This document shows, in pieces, positions 16,797 through 24,401 of a stretch of 64,000 nucleotides of DNA (its first letter is position 1; every line of letters starts with the position of its first letter). The position numbers and the translations under genes were made by a program. This DNA is from Streptomyces luteolifulvus (GTDB taxonomy: Bacteria; Actinomycetota; Actinomycetes; Streptomycetales; Streptomycetaceae), in assembly GCF_008806595.1 (NCBI RefSeq), contig NZ_VZRB01000006.1, positions 124,001-188,000 on the forward strand, read 5' to 3'. The notes under the pieces are model-generated. The model saw only the letters and a list, made by a program, of their open reading frames with translations, was not told the origin of the DNA and did not search any database.

Positions 16797-17367
16797 TTCT
16801 CGCCACGCACGCATCCAGGTGGTCGTCCACCAGTCCGCACGCCTGCATCAGTGCGTATGCCGTCGTCGGGCCGACGAAGCGCAGGCCCCGCTTCTTGAGG
16901 GCCTTGGACAGGGTCGTCGACTCGGGGGTGACCGCCGGGATGTCCGCGAGGGTCTTCGGGGCCGGTCCCGTGGTGGGTGCGTGGGACCAGATCAGCTCGT
17001 CCAGTTCGCCCGGCGCCCAGTCGGCCAGCACGCGCGCGTTGGCGAGCGTTGCGTCGATCTTGGCTCGATTGCGGATGATGCCGGCATCGGTGAGCAGGCG
17101 CTCGCGGTCGTCGTCCGTGAAGGCGGCGACCTTGGCGATCTCGAAGTCGGCGAAGGCGGCGCGGAAGCCCGGGCGGCGGCGCAGGATCGTGATCCAGGAC
17201 AGGCCGGACTGGAAGGCCTCCAGGCTGAGGCGCTCGAAGAGCGCGTCGTCGCCGTGGACCGGGCGGCCCCACTCCTCGTCGTGGTAGGTCACATACTCCG
17301 CGGTGGACAGGGCCCAGGGGCAGCGCAGCGCGCCGTCCGGACCGGCGAGGGCGGCGCCGTCGCTCAC
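16786..17367 (-). CDS. tag: DNA-3-methyladenine glycosylase I
   Basis: A 193-residue base-excision repair enzyme that removes 3-methyladenine from alkylated DNA. The family's structural zinc ligands are present: Cys in LRCPW, His in YHDEEWG, and His/Cys in the C-terminal DDHLDAC. The central HhH-like part (FERLSLEAFQSGLSWITIL, LLTDAGIIRNRAKIDA) is typical of Tag. The C-terminal tail is slightly short (ARSAL then stop), formed by a terminator-like element. The GTG start at 17367 overlaps the stop of the DivIVA-like gene (GTGA), so the two are coupled. The tag-folP2 proximity is shared with mycobacteria. Confidence 0.92.
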   Translation of the reverse strand: MSDGAALAGPDGALRCPWALSTAEYVTYHDEEWGRPVHGDDALFERLSLEAFQSGLSWITILRRRPGFRAAFADFEIAKVAAFTDDDRERLLTDAGIIRNRAKIDATLANARVLADWAPGELDELIWSHAPTTGPAPKTLADIPAVTPESTTLSKALKKRGLRFVGPTTAYALMQACGLVDDHLDACVARSAL

Positions 17368-17741
17368 TGCTGCTCCCCCTGGGGGCGCCACTGCCGGTCC
17401 TCGGGGGCGGGCTTCTCCATGGAGACATGGGGTGCGGCCTGCGCGCCGGCCAGCGCGGACTCCAGGTCGGCGATGCGGGCGTCGCGCTCGGCGAGTTCGG
17501 CGCCGAGGCGGCTGAGGGCGTCGTCGACGTCCGCCATGCGGTAGCCGCGGGCGGCGAGCGGGAAGCGCAGCCTGTCGATGTCCTCGCGGTCCAGCGGGCG
17601 GTCCGGCGGCAAGGGGTCCTGAAGCCGCTCGGGGGCGGCCTCCGGCAGCGGGCCGTCGCCGTCGCCGCCGCCCACCACGGCGAGCGTCACCGCGGCGACG
17701 ACCACGGCGAGCGCGACGACCAGGAACAAGAACATAACCAT
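17364..17741 (-). CDS. DivIVA-domain membrane protein
   Basis: A 125-residue protein with an N-terminal transmembrane helix (about 1-24, MVMFLFLVVALAVVVAAV), a Gly/Pro linker, and a DivIVA-like segment at about 52-95: LRFPLAARGYRMADVDDALSRL, the typical membrane-curvature/coiled-coil motif of DivIVA N-termini. A coiled coil (AELAERDARIADLESAL) follows, then a disordered tail. It may localise to the cell pole or septum, but here the anchor is a real membrane helix. ATG 17741 is chosen; ATG 17735 is possible. It is translationally coupled to tag and divergent from folP2. Confidence 0.8.
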   Translation of the reverse strand: MVMFLFLVVALAVVVAAVTLAVVGGGDGDGPLPEAAPERLQDPLPPDRPLDREDIDRLRFPLAARGYRMADVDDALSRLGAELAERDARIADLESALAGAQAAPHVSMEKPAPEDRQWRPQGEQQ

Positions 17742-17778
17742 CGCTGAGGTCCCCACCGGTCGGATGTGTCGGAGTCGA

Positions 17779-17818
17779 AACTGTCAGGCTCCGATCGTGC
17801 CATGCGAGTCTGACAGTT
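17779..17818. promoter_or_regulatory. Perfect spaced inverted repeat in divergent DivIVA-like/folP2 promoter region
   Basis: AACTGTCAG at 17779-17787 is exactly mirrored by CTGACAGTT at 17810-17818, with 22 bp between. It sits centrally in the 138-bp divergent intergenic region. It could be an operator for a dimeric or tetrameric regulator; the binding protein is unknown. Confidence 0.45.
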
Positions 17819-17879
17819 AGGGTCGCAGGCGGCCGAGGAACCGGCCTTGCGCAGGTCGTACTAGGAGAGGTCACAGGGG

Positions 17880-18740
17880 ATGCTCAGGCTGGGCGGACGC
17901 GCGTTCGAGGCGCATGAGCCGGTGATCATGGCGATCGTGAACCGTACCCCGGACTCCTTCTACGACCAGGGCGCGACCTTCCGCGACGAGCCCGCCCTCG
18001 CGCGCGTGGAGCAGGCGGTGGCGGAGGGCGCGGCCATCATCGACATCGGCGGGGTCAAGGCCGGCCCGGGCGACGAGGTGAGCGCCGAGGAGGAGGCGCG
18101 GCGGACGGTCGGGTTCGTGGCGGAGGTGCGGCGGCGCTTCCCCGAGGTCGTCATCAGCGTGGACACCTGGCGGCACGAGGTCGGCGAGGCCGTGTGCGAG
18201 GCGGGCGCGGATCTGCTGAACGACGCGTGGGGCGGCGTCGATCCACGTCTCGCGGAGGTCGCCGCGCGGTACGGAGCGGGCCTGGTGTGCACGCACGCCG
18301 GGGGCGCCGAGCCCAGGACGCGGCCGCACCGGGTGACGTACGACGACGTCATGGCCGACATCCTGAGGGTGACCCTGGGCCTGGCCGAGCGGGCGGTTTC
18401 GCTGGGCGTGCCCCGGGAGTCGGTGCTGATCGACCCCGGACACGACTTCGGGAAGAACACCCGGCACAGCCTGGAGGCGACGCGGCGGCTGGACGAGATG
18501 GTGGCGACCGGCTGGCCGGTGCTGGTGTCCCTGTCCAACAAGGACTTCGTCGGCGAGACGCTGGACCGGCCCGTGAAGGAGCGAGTCGTCGGGACGCTGG
18601 CGACGACCGCGGTGTCCGCGTGGCTCGGGGCGCAGGTGTACCGGGTGCACGAGGTGGCGGAGACGCGGCAGGTGCTGGACATGGTGGCGTCGATCGCGGG
18701 CCGCCGCCCGCCGGCGGTGGCCCGCCGGGGGCTGGCGTAA
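17880..18740 (+). CDS. folP2: Dihydropteroate synthase homologue, FolP2 type
   Basis: A 286-residue TIM-barrel protein homologous to dihydropteroate synthase. The DHPS opening motif is changed: MAIVNRTPDSFYDQGATF instead of the usual VLNVTPDSFSDGG. Other DHPS segments remain: IIDIGGVKAGPGDEVSAEEE, ISVDTWRHEV, LLNDAWGG, LIDPGHDFGKN and the C-terminal YRVHEVAETRQVLDM. This variant corresponds to mycobacterial FolP2, which as I recall lacks DHPS activity, so a folate role should not be assumed. The ATG at 17880 has GGAGAGG upstream. It is divergent from the DivIVA-tag pair and convergent with the LOG gene. Confidence 0.87.
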   Translation: MLRLGGRAFEAHEPVIMAIVNRTPDSFYDQGATFRDEPALARVEQAVAEGAAIIDIGGVKAGPGDEVSAEEEARRTVGFVAEVRRRFPEVVISVDTWRHEVGEAVCEAGADLLNDAWGGVDPRLAEVAARYGAGLVCTHAGGAEPRTRPHRVTYDDVMADILRVTLGLAERAVSLGVPRESVLIDPGHDFGKNTRHSLEATRRLDEMVATGWPVLVSLSNKDFVGETLDRPVKERVVGTLATTAVSAWLGAQVYRVHEVAETRQVLDMVASIAGRRPPAVARRGLA

Positions 18741-18779
18741 TTCCGGGAGCCGGCCCCTTGGGGGAGAGAGAGGACGGCC

Positions 18780-19538
18780 TCAGCGGCCCGCCTCCTTCGA
18801 CACCAGCGCCACGGCTTCGTCCACATCGTCCGTGACGTGGAACAGGAGCAGGTCCTTCTCCGAGGCCTTGCCCTGGGCCACGAGCGTGTTGCTGAGCCAG
18901 TCGATCAGGCCGCCCCAGTACGCGCTGCCGAAGAGGACGATGGGGAAGCGGGTGACCTTCTGGGTCTGGACCAGGGTGAGGGCCTCGAAGAGTTCGTCGA
19001 GAGTGCCCAGACCGCCAGGAAGTACGACAAACCCTTGCGCGTACTTCACAAACATCATTTTCCGCACAAAGAAGTAGCGGAAGTTGAGGCCGATGTCGAC
19101 GTAAGGGTTCAGGCCCTGCTCGAAGGGGAGCTCGATACCCAGGCCGACCGAGATGCCCTTCGCCTCGCACGCACCCTTGTTGGCCGCCTCCATGGCCCCG
19201 GGCCCGCCGCCGGTGATCACGGCGAAGCCGGCCTGCACCAGGCCCCGGCCGAGGCGCACGCCCGCGTCGTACTCGGGCGAGTCCACCGGCGTACGCGCCG
19301 AGCCGAACACGCTGATCGCGGCCGGGAGTTCGGCGAGGGTGCCGAAACCCTCGATGAACTCCGACTGGATCCGCAGCACCCGCCAGGGGTCCGTGTGGAC
19401 CCAGTCCGTCGGGCCGCCCGCGTCCAGCAGCCGCTGGTCCGTCGTGCTCGCCTGCACCTGGCCGCGCCTGCGAAGGACCGGTCCCAGGCGCTGCTCCTCC
19501 GGTGGCCGCTTCTTGCCCTCGGGGTCCCCGGTAGCCAT
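18780..19538 (-). CDS. LOG-family (TIGR00730) Rossmann-fold protein
   Basis: A 252-residue protein of the LONELY GUY/lysine-decarboxylase-like family, whose characterised members hydrolyse cytokinin riboside 5'-monophosphates or related nucleotides. The diagnostic PGGLGTLDELFEAL motif is present, with upstream FGSARTPVDSPEYD and VITGGGPGAMEAANKGA, and conserved Arg/Glu residues. The length is that of the longer, Rv1205-like actinobacterial class. The ATG at 19538 has GAGGGAG upstream and is preferred to 19622. The gene lies between folP2 and dapE, as in mycobacteria. A phosphoribohydrolase role is family-level inference. Confidence 0.88.
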   Translation of the reverse strand: MATGDPEGKKRPPEEQRLGPVLRRRGQVQASTTDQRLLDAGGPTDWVHTDPWRVLRIQSEFIEGFGTLAELPAAISVFGSARTPVDSPEYDAGVRLGRGLVQAGFAVITGGGPGAMEAANKGACEAKGISVGLGIELPFEQGLNPYVDIGLNFRYFFVRKMMFVKYAQGFVVLPGGLGTLDELFEALTLVQTQKVTRFPIVLFGSAYWGGLIDWLSNTLVAQGKASEKDLLLFHVTDDVDEAVALVSKEAGR

Positions 19539-19649
19539 GTGCGCTCCCTCCGCTCGCGGGTCTTTCCACCTCAGCGTAGATCTACGCCGGTTACGCAGGG
19601 GGGACGCCCGTGTGTCCGCCATGGAGCGGCGGCGGGCACATCCCCGCCG

Positions 19650-20729
19650 TCAGGCCGTCAGCCAGGCCCTCAGCCGCTCCTCCGCCTCGGGGACGAGGGA
19701 CGCTTTGACCCGTTCGTCCACTTTGTGGGCCAGGAGTTGAGCTCCGGGGCCGTAGTTCACCGCCGGCACCCCCAGCGCGCTGAAGCGGGCGACGTCGGTC
19801 CAGCCGAACTTGGGGCGGGCCTCGCCGCCGACGGAGGCCATGAAGGCCGCCGCGGCCGGGTGGGTCAGCCCGGGGCGGGCACCGCCGGTGTGGTCGTCGA
19901 CGACGAACTCGTCCACGCCGCAGTCCGCGAAGTACTCGCGTACGAAGGCCTCGGCCTCCTCCTCGCTGCGGTCCGGCGCGTAGCGGAAGTTGACGACGAG
20001 CGTGCAGGCGTCGGGGATGACGTTGTTGGCCACGCCCGCCTCGATACGGACGGCGTTGAGGCCCTCATGGAACTGAAGGCCGTCGACGACCGGCTTGCGC
20101 GGCTCGTACGCGGCCAGCTTGGCGAGGGCCGGCGCGGCGGCGTGGATCGCATTGGAGCCCATCCACGCACGCGCGGAGTGCGCGCGCTCCCCCCTGAACT
20201 TCAGGAACACCCTCAGCGTGCCCTGGCAGCCGCCCTCCACCTGACCGTCCGTCGGTTCCAGCAGCACCGCGAAGTCGCCCCGCAGCCACTCCGGATGGGC
20301 CTGCGAAACATGCTTCAGGCCGTTCAGGTCCGCGGCGACCTCCTCGTTGTCGTAGAAGACGAAGGTCAGGTCGCGGTTGGGGGCCGGGACCGTCGCCGCG
20401 AGGCGCAGCTGCACCGCCACCCCCGACTTCATGTCGCAGGTGCCGCAGCCCCAGAGCACGCCGTCCTCGTCCAGCCGGGACGGCAGATTGCCCGCGACCG
20501 GGACCGTGTCGATGTGCCCGGCCAGAATCACCCGCTCGGTCCGGCCCAGGTTCGTACGGGCCACGACGTTGTTGCCGTACCGGTCGACCGTCAGGTGGGG
20601 AAGGGCGCGCAGGGCGGCCTCGATGGCATCCGCGAGCGGCTTCTCGGTGCCGCTCTCCGAGGGGAAGTCGACGAGCTGCGCGGTGAGCCTCGCAGCGTCC
20701 AGCGTGAGGTCAAGCGGGGTATCGGCCAT
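19650..20729 (-). CDS. dapE: Succinyl-diaminopimelate desuccinylase
   Basis: A 359-residue M20-family zinc enzyme that releases succinate from N-succinyl-LL-diaminopimelate in lysine and peptidoglycan precursor synthesis. Metal and catalytic motifs are visible: GHIDTVP (about 72-78), GCGTCDMKSG (bridging Asp), YDNEEVA (catalytic Glu and ligand), LLEPTDG and a late His/Tyr region ending LLAHKVDE. The lid/dimerisation domain includes GERAHSARAWMG. An ATG at 20729 gives the expected N-terminus. The same pathway is served by dapC at 22725. Confidence 0.92.
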   Translation of the reverse strand: MADTPLDLTLDAARLTAQLVDFPSESGTEKPLADAIEAALRALPHLTVDRYGNNVVARTNLGRTERVILAGHIDTVPVAGNLPSRLDEDGVLWGCGTCDMKSGVAVQLRLAATVPAPNRDLTFVFYDNEEVAADLNGLKHVSQAHPEWLRGDFAVLLEPTDGQVEGGCQGTLRVFLKFRGERAHSARAWMGSNAIHAAAPALAKLAAYEPRKPVVDGLQFHEGLNAVRIEAGVANNVIPDACTLVVNFRYAPDRSEEEAEAFVREYFADCGVDEFVVDDHTGGARPGLTHPAAAAFMASVGGEARPKFGWTDVARFSALGVPAVNYGPGAQLLAHKVDERVKASLVPEAEERLRAWLTA

Positions 20730-20811
20730 GGCGTCGACCCTAACGCCCGCGAGGACGGCCGTCCTTTCCCGACCGGCACCGGGGCCGCATACTCTCCAGT
20801 ACCTTGTACGG

Positions 20812-21819
20812 ATGCCAGAGCCGTCCCCCGCCTCTCCCGGGCGTCGCCGCGGCCGCCTCTTCCGATTCGGGGCGGCCCTCGTGGTCCTGCTGTCCGTCGC
20901 CGGTTACCTCGCGGTGCAGTACATCACCGGAGGCACGGGGGCGCGGGGCTGCAAGGTCGTGTCGGGCAGAGCGGACGACGCCGTGTACGAGTTCACCCCG
21001 GAGCAGGCGGCGAACGCGGCGACCATCGCGGCCGTGGGCACCGGGCGGGATCTGCCCGAGCGGGCCGTCACGATCGCGCTCGCGACCTCGCTCCAGGAGT
21101 CGGGGCTGCGCAACATCGGCCATGGTGACCGTGACTCGCTCGGGCTGTTCCAGCAGCGGCCCTCGCAGGGCTGGGGCACGGAGAAGCAGATCATGGACCC
21201 GACGTACGCGGCGGACATCTTCTACGAGCACCTGGTCAAGGTGCGCGGCTACACGAAGCTCCCGCTCACGGTCGCCGCACAGCGTGTGCAGCGCAGCGGC
21301 TATCCGACGGCGTACGCGAAGCACGAGCCGGACGCCACGCTGCTCTCCGCCGCCCTGACCGGCACCTCGGCGGCCACACTGACCTGCGACGGCCGCCCGG
21401 CCGCCACATCGGCCGCGGGACCGGACGCGGTGCGGTCCGCGCTCGTACGGGACTTCGGACGGGATGTGCTGGAGCCGGCCGGCGCGGCGGTGAGCGGCGC
21501 GGGGTCGACGCCTTCGCCGGCGTCCACACCCTCCGCGAGCGAGGACGAAAGCGGGAGTGGGAGCGGCGGACGGACCGTGATCCTGCCCGTCACCGGAGAC
21601 AAGGGCGGCGGCAAGGGTGATCCCGCGGACCGCAGCCTGCGGCAGCGCGGCTGGCAGCTGGCGCACTGGGCGGTGGCCAACGCCTCCGCGCTGCACATCC
21701 AGCGCGTCACGTACGGCGGGCGGCAGTGGACCGCCGGGAACACCGACAGCCAGTGGCGGCCGGCGAAGGCGGCGGCCGGGTCGGACGCGGGGGCGGTCCG
21801 GATCCTGACCGCGCAGTAG
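20812..21819 (+). CDS. Membrane-anchored protein with lysozyme-like (SLT-type) domain
   Basis: A 335-residue protein with a basic N-terminus and one transmembrane helix (about 19-40, ALVVLLSVAGYLAVQYI), then an extracytoplasmic domain. Residues about 60-170 contain ATSLQESGLRN, GDRDSLGLFQQRPSQGWGT and YAADIFYEHL. The E...N...DS.GLFQ..P..GWG arrangement is seen in lysozyme-like or transglycosylase-like domains of actinobacteria. A Ser/Pro/Gly-rich linker (about 225-265) leads to a C-terminal WQLAHWAVANAS domain. It may remodel peptidoglycan; database names such as heavy-metal transporter seem unsupported. The ATG at 20812 follows a short gap after divergent dapE. Confidence 0.75.
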   Translation: MPEPSPASPGRRRGRLFRFGAALVVLLSVAGYLAVQYITGGTGARGCKVVSGRADDAVYEFTPEQAANAATIAAVGTGRDLPERAVTIALATSLQESGLRNIGHGDRDSLGLFQQRPSQGWGTEKQIMDPTYAADIFYEHLVKVRGYTKLPLTVAAQRVQRSGYPTAYAKHEPDATLLSAALTGTSAATLTCDGRPAATSAAGPDAVRSALVRDFGRDVLEPAGAAVSGAGSTPSPASTPSASEDESGSGSGGRTVILPVTGDKGGGKGDPADRSLRQRGWQLAHWAVANASALHIQRVTYGGRQWTAGNTDSQWRPAKAAAGSDAGAVRILTAQ

Positions 21820-22144
21820 TGCGGGCGATCACCCTCAGGGGTGGTGCGGGCGGTGCTCGGGCGGCGGGGTGCGCAGGTTTTCGTGCGGTCACCCCGGCGT
21901 GCGCGGGACGCCTTGCGCACACAGGGCTGTAAGGATTCGGCAGACTGTCGGACCGGGTGTTTTTGCCCGCATTCATCCGCAGCCGATAATGCGACGCATT
22001 GCCAACTCTTTACCTGGGGGCGCCGCAACCTTCGTGGGCTTCGAGCGGTAGTCACTGCGTCCGAGCCCGGACGATCAACCTCGGTCGATCAACTGCCGGG
22101 CGCGGGCAGACCGTTCATCGTTCTCTCCCCGTCGAAGGAGCAAC
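21820..22144. other. Intergenic region upstream of the 22145 secreted protein gene
   Basis: This 325-bp region holds no convincing gene or RNA. It has a weak CACCC/GGGTG hairpin just after the 21819 stop, a relatively AT-rich patch near 21955-22015 that may hold the promoter for the next gene, and the ribosome-binding site GAAGGAGC immediately before 22145. Confidence 0.4.
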
Positions 22145-22561
22145 ATGTCCCTCCCCCTGACCCGCCGGATCGCCCGTGCCGCGCTGCTCGTCGCTGCTGG
22201 TGCGGCCGCCGGGGTCGGTGCGGCCGGCTCCGCGAGCGCGGCGCCGGACCTGTCGGCCGCCCCGAACCTCGGTGGGCTGACCGCCCTGGACGGGGCGCAC
22301 GTCGCCGACACGGCCGACGGCGCGGCGCAGAATGTCACCGGTCTCGCGAGTGACGCCGGCGGCAAGGCGGTCAAGAAGGCGGTGCCGACCGCGGGCAAGA
22401 CCGGTGGGAAGGTCGCGAAGCAGGCCGCGCCGGTGGTGCAGAAGGCCGCGGGGTCTGCGGCCGGGGCCGCCGGGGATGTCCTCGGTGATGCGGCGAAGTC
22501 GGCGACGAAGGGGTCGCTGCCGGCGGGGTCGCTGGGCAAGGGCGGGTTGCCGGTCGGCTAG
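22145..22561 (+). CDS. Small secreted Ala/Gly/Lys-rich protein
   Basis: A 138-residue exported protein. A classic Sec signal peptide (MSLPLTRRIARAALLVAAGA...) ends near the ASA/AP cleavage site at about residues 28-31. The mature part is low-complexity, with repeated amphipathic segments (GLASDAGGKAVKKAVPTAGK, GKVAKQAAPVVQKAAG) and no cysteine. It resembles secreted structural or cell-wall-associated proteins of Streptomyces, but I do not recognise a defined family. GAAGGAGC precedes the ATG at 22145. A strong terminator follows the stop. Confidence 0.7.
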   Translation: MSLPLTRRIARAALLVAAGAAAGVGAAGSASAAPDLSAAPNLGGLTALDGAHVADTADGAAQNVTGLASDAGGKAVKKAVPTAGKTGGKVAKQAAPVVQKAAGSAAGAAGDVLGDAAKSATKGSLPAGSLGKGGLPVG

Positions 22562-22572
22562 TGCGGAGCGCT

Positions 22573-22612
22573 ACGGCGGCGGGGTCCAGGGCATCCTGGG
22601 CCCCGCCGCCGT
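22573..22612. terminator. Bidirectional terminator between 22145 gene and dapC
   Basis: An 18-bp stem (22573-22590 and 22595-22612, one G-U pair) with a GCAT loop follows the stop at 22561 by 11 bp and lies 112 bp beyond the dapC stop on the other strand. Confidence 0.8.
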
Positions 22613-22724
22613 GTGTGCAGGCGATGTCTTGCGTGGGCAGGGGTGGGCCGTGTTCGGACCGTGCCCGGCGCTGCAGGCCGTGCCCACCCGTTCCGCCCTG
22701 CGGAACGACTGCCCACAGCAGCGG

Positions 22725-23819
22725 CTAGGCCAGCCTCTCCACGGCTGCCTGCACCCGTTCGTCCGTTGCTGTGATGGCCACGCGTACGAAGGTTTCTCCT
22801 GCCGGGCCGTAGAAGTCGCCCGGGGCGACCAGGATGCCCAGGTCGGCGAGGTGGGCGACCGTGGCCCAGCAGGGCTCGTCCCTGGTGGCCCACAGATAGA
22901 GGCCGGCCTCGCTGTGCTCGATGCGGAAGCCGTGGTTCAGCAGGGCCTCGCGCAGGGCCGTACGGCGGGCGGCGTACCGTTCCCGCTGCTCGCGGACGTG
23001 CGTGTCGTCGCCGAGGGCCGCGATCGCCGCCGCCTGGGTCGGAGCCGAGGCCATCATGCCGCCGTGCTTGCGGATCTCCAGCAGGGGGCCGAGGACCGCC
23101 GGGTCGCCGGCCAGGAAGGCCGCGCGGTAGCCCGCCAGGTTGGAGCGCTTGGACAGCGAGTGGACGGACACGATGCCCTCGTAGGAGCCACCGTTCACCT
23201 CGGGGTGCAGCACCGAGACCGGGTCCGCCGACCAGCCCAGCTCCAGGTAGCACTCGTCGGAGAAGAGCAGCACCCCGTGCTCGCGGGCCCAGGCCACGAT
23301 CCGGGTCAGTTCCGCCTTGGACAGGACCTTGCCCGTGGGGTTCGACGGGGAGTTCAGCCAGAGGAGCCTCAGCCCCCGGGGGTCCAGGCCGGTGGGGTCG
23401 TCGTAGACCTCGTAGTCCGCGCGGGCGAGCCGGGCGCCGACCTCGTACGTCGGGTAGGCCAGGCGCGGGTAGGCGACCCGGTCGCCGGGGCCCAGGCCCA
23501 GCTGGGTCGGGAGCCAGGCGACCAGTTCCTTCGAGCCGACGATCGGCAGGACGTGCTTGTGCGTCACCCCGCGGGCGCCGAGACGGCGCTCCGCCCAGCC
23601 GGTGATCGCGTCGCGCAGCTCCGGCGTGCCCCAGACGGTCGGATAGCCCGGCGAGTCGGCGGCCGCGATCAGCGCCTTCTGGACCAGCTCGGGAACCGGG
23701 TCGACCGGGGTGCCGACGGACAGGTCGACGATGCCGCCCGGGTGGGCCGTGGCCGTCGCCTTGTACGGCACCAGCTTGTCCCAGGGGAAGGTGGGGAGAC
23801 GGTCGGAGACTGCGGACAC
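22725..23819 (-). CDS. dapC: N-succinyldiaminopimelate aminotransferase (PLP, class I)
   Basis: A 364-residue fold-type I aminotransferase that aminates N-succinyl-2-amino-6-ketopimelate in lysine/DAP synthesis. The PLP-binding lysine is in SLSKRSNLAGYR (about 225). Also present are NSPSNPTGKVLS, the DECYLELGW segment with the cofactor-contacting Asp, and a C-terminal Arg in ETFVRVAITAT. It belongs to the actinobacterial DapC group that clusters with fdxA; experimental assignment of DapC in mycobacteria was to a different gene, so specificity is inferred. GTG start at 23819. It follows fdxA (stop 23941) in the same direction, with a stem-loop between. Confidence 0.85.
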   Translation of the reverse strand: MSAVSDRLPTFPWDKLVPYKATATAHPGGIVDLSVGTPVDPVPELVQKALIAAADSPGYPTVWGTPELRDAITGWAERRLGARGVTHKHVLPIVGSKELVAWLPTQLGLGPGDRVAYPRLAYPTYEVGARLARADYEVYDDPTGLDPRGLRLLWLNSPSNPTGKVLSKAELTRIVAWAREHGVLLFSDECYLELGWSADPVSVLHPEVNGGSYEGIVSVHSLSKRSNLAGYRAAFLAGDPAVLGPLLEIRKHGGMMASAPTQAAAIAALGDDTHVREQRERYAARRTALREALLNHGFRIEHSEAGLYLWATRDEPCWATVAHLADLGILVAPGDFYGPAGETFVRVAITATDERVQAAVERLA

Positions 23820-23862
23820 GGTTCAGGCTCACTTTCTCGTACGGCAGTGCTCGTACGGCAAA

Positions 23863-23915
23863 CGCCTCGGCCCCGTACGGCGATCAAGGGCGATCCGGCC
23901 GTACGGGACCGAGGC
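23863..23915 (-). terminator. Stem-loop between fdxA and dapC
   Basis: A 17-bp inverted repeat (23863-23879 and 23899-23915, one mismatch) with an 18-bp loop lies 26 bp after the fdxA stop. CGTACGGC is repeated several times around it. It probably attenuates read-through from fdxA into dapC. Confidence 0.55.
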
Positions 23916-23940
23916 GGCACGATGTGCGGGCCGCTTGGGA

Positions 23941-24261
23941 TTACTCGGCCTGCGGCGGCAGCGCGGCGATGAGGGGGTGGTCGCGCTCGATCAGCCCCAG
24001 CTTGCTCGCACCGCCGGGAGAGCCGAGCTCGTCGAAGAACTCGACGTTCGCCTTGTAGTAGTCCTTCCACTCCTCCGGCACGTCGTCCTCGTAGAAGATC
24101 GCCTCGACCGGGCAGACCGGCTCACAGGCACCGCAGTCGACGCATTCGTCCGGGTGGATGTACAAGGACCGCTGGCCCTCGTAGATGCAGTCGACCGGGC
24201 ACTCCTCGATGCACGCCTTGTCCTTGACGTCGACACAAGGCTGCGCGATGACGTAGGTCAC
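23941..24261 (-). CDS. fdxA: 7Fe ferredoxin (3Fe-4S/4Fe-4S)
   Basis: A 106-residue electron-transfer ferredoxin. The cysteine pattern is C9-x7-C17-x3-C21-P and C40-x2-C43-x2-C46-x3-C50-P, with Cys25 also present. This is the Azotobacter FdI/FdxA arrangement carrying one [3Fe-4S] and one [4Fe-4S] cluster. The C-terminal extension (DDVPEEWKDYYKANVEFFDE) is typical of this class. The GTG at 24261 has GAGGAGG upstream. Its partner enzymes are not indicated by context; position next to dapC is conserved across Actinobacteria. Confidence 0.93.
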   Translation of the reverse strand: MTYVIAQPCVDVKDKACIEECPVDCIYEGQRSLYIHPDECVDCGACEPVCPVEAIFYEDDVPEEWKDYYKANVEFFDELGSPGGASKLGLIERDHPLIAALPPQAE

Positions 24262-24401
24262 GCTGTCGTTCCTCCTCGATTGGGCGCTGGCGGGCCTCCA
24301 CAGGCTCCGCCGCCTGGCGCGCGGGAGCGCGGCGTCGTCGATGCCCGCCCCTAGTATCTCCGTTCTTGGGCATGATCCGAACAGGAGGGGTGAACCGACC
24401 T

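Noticed and set aside
21900..22144. Possible c-di-AMP (ydaO) riboswitch before a secreted cell-wall-associated protein
   Set aside because: The gene type is suggestive, but I could not find the paired conserved ydaO cores, and no closing stem is evident.
22332..23972. 546-codon open frame on the plus strand (and many other long frames opposite real genes)
   Set aside because: These are antisense or out-of-frame shadows of high-GC genes (here dapC); they are Arg/Ala/Pro-rich, lack third-position GC bias in their own frame, and have no family match.
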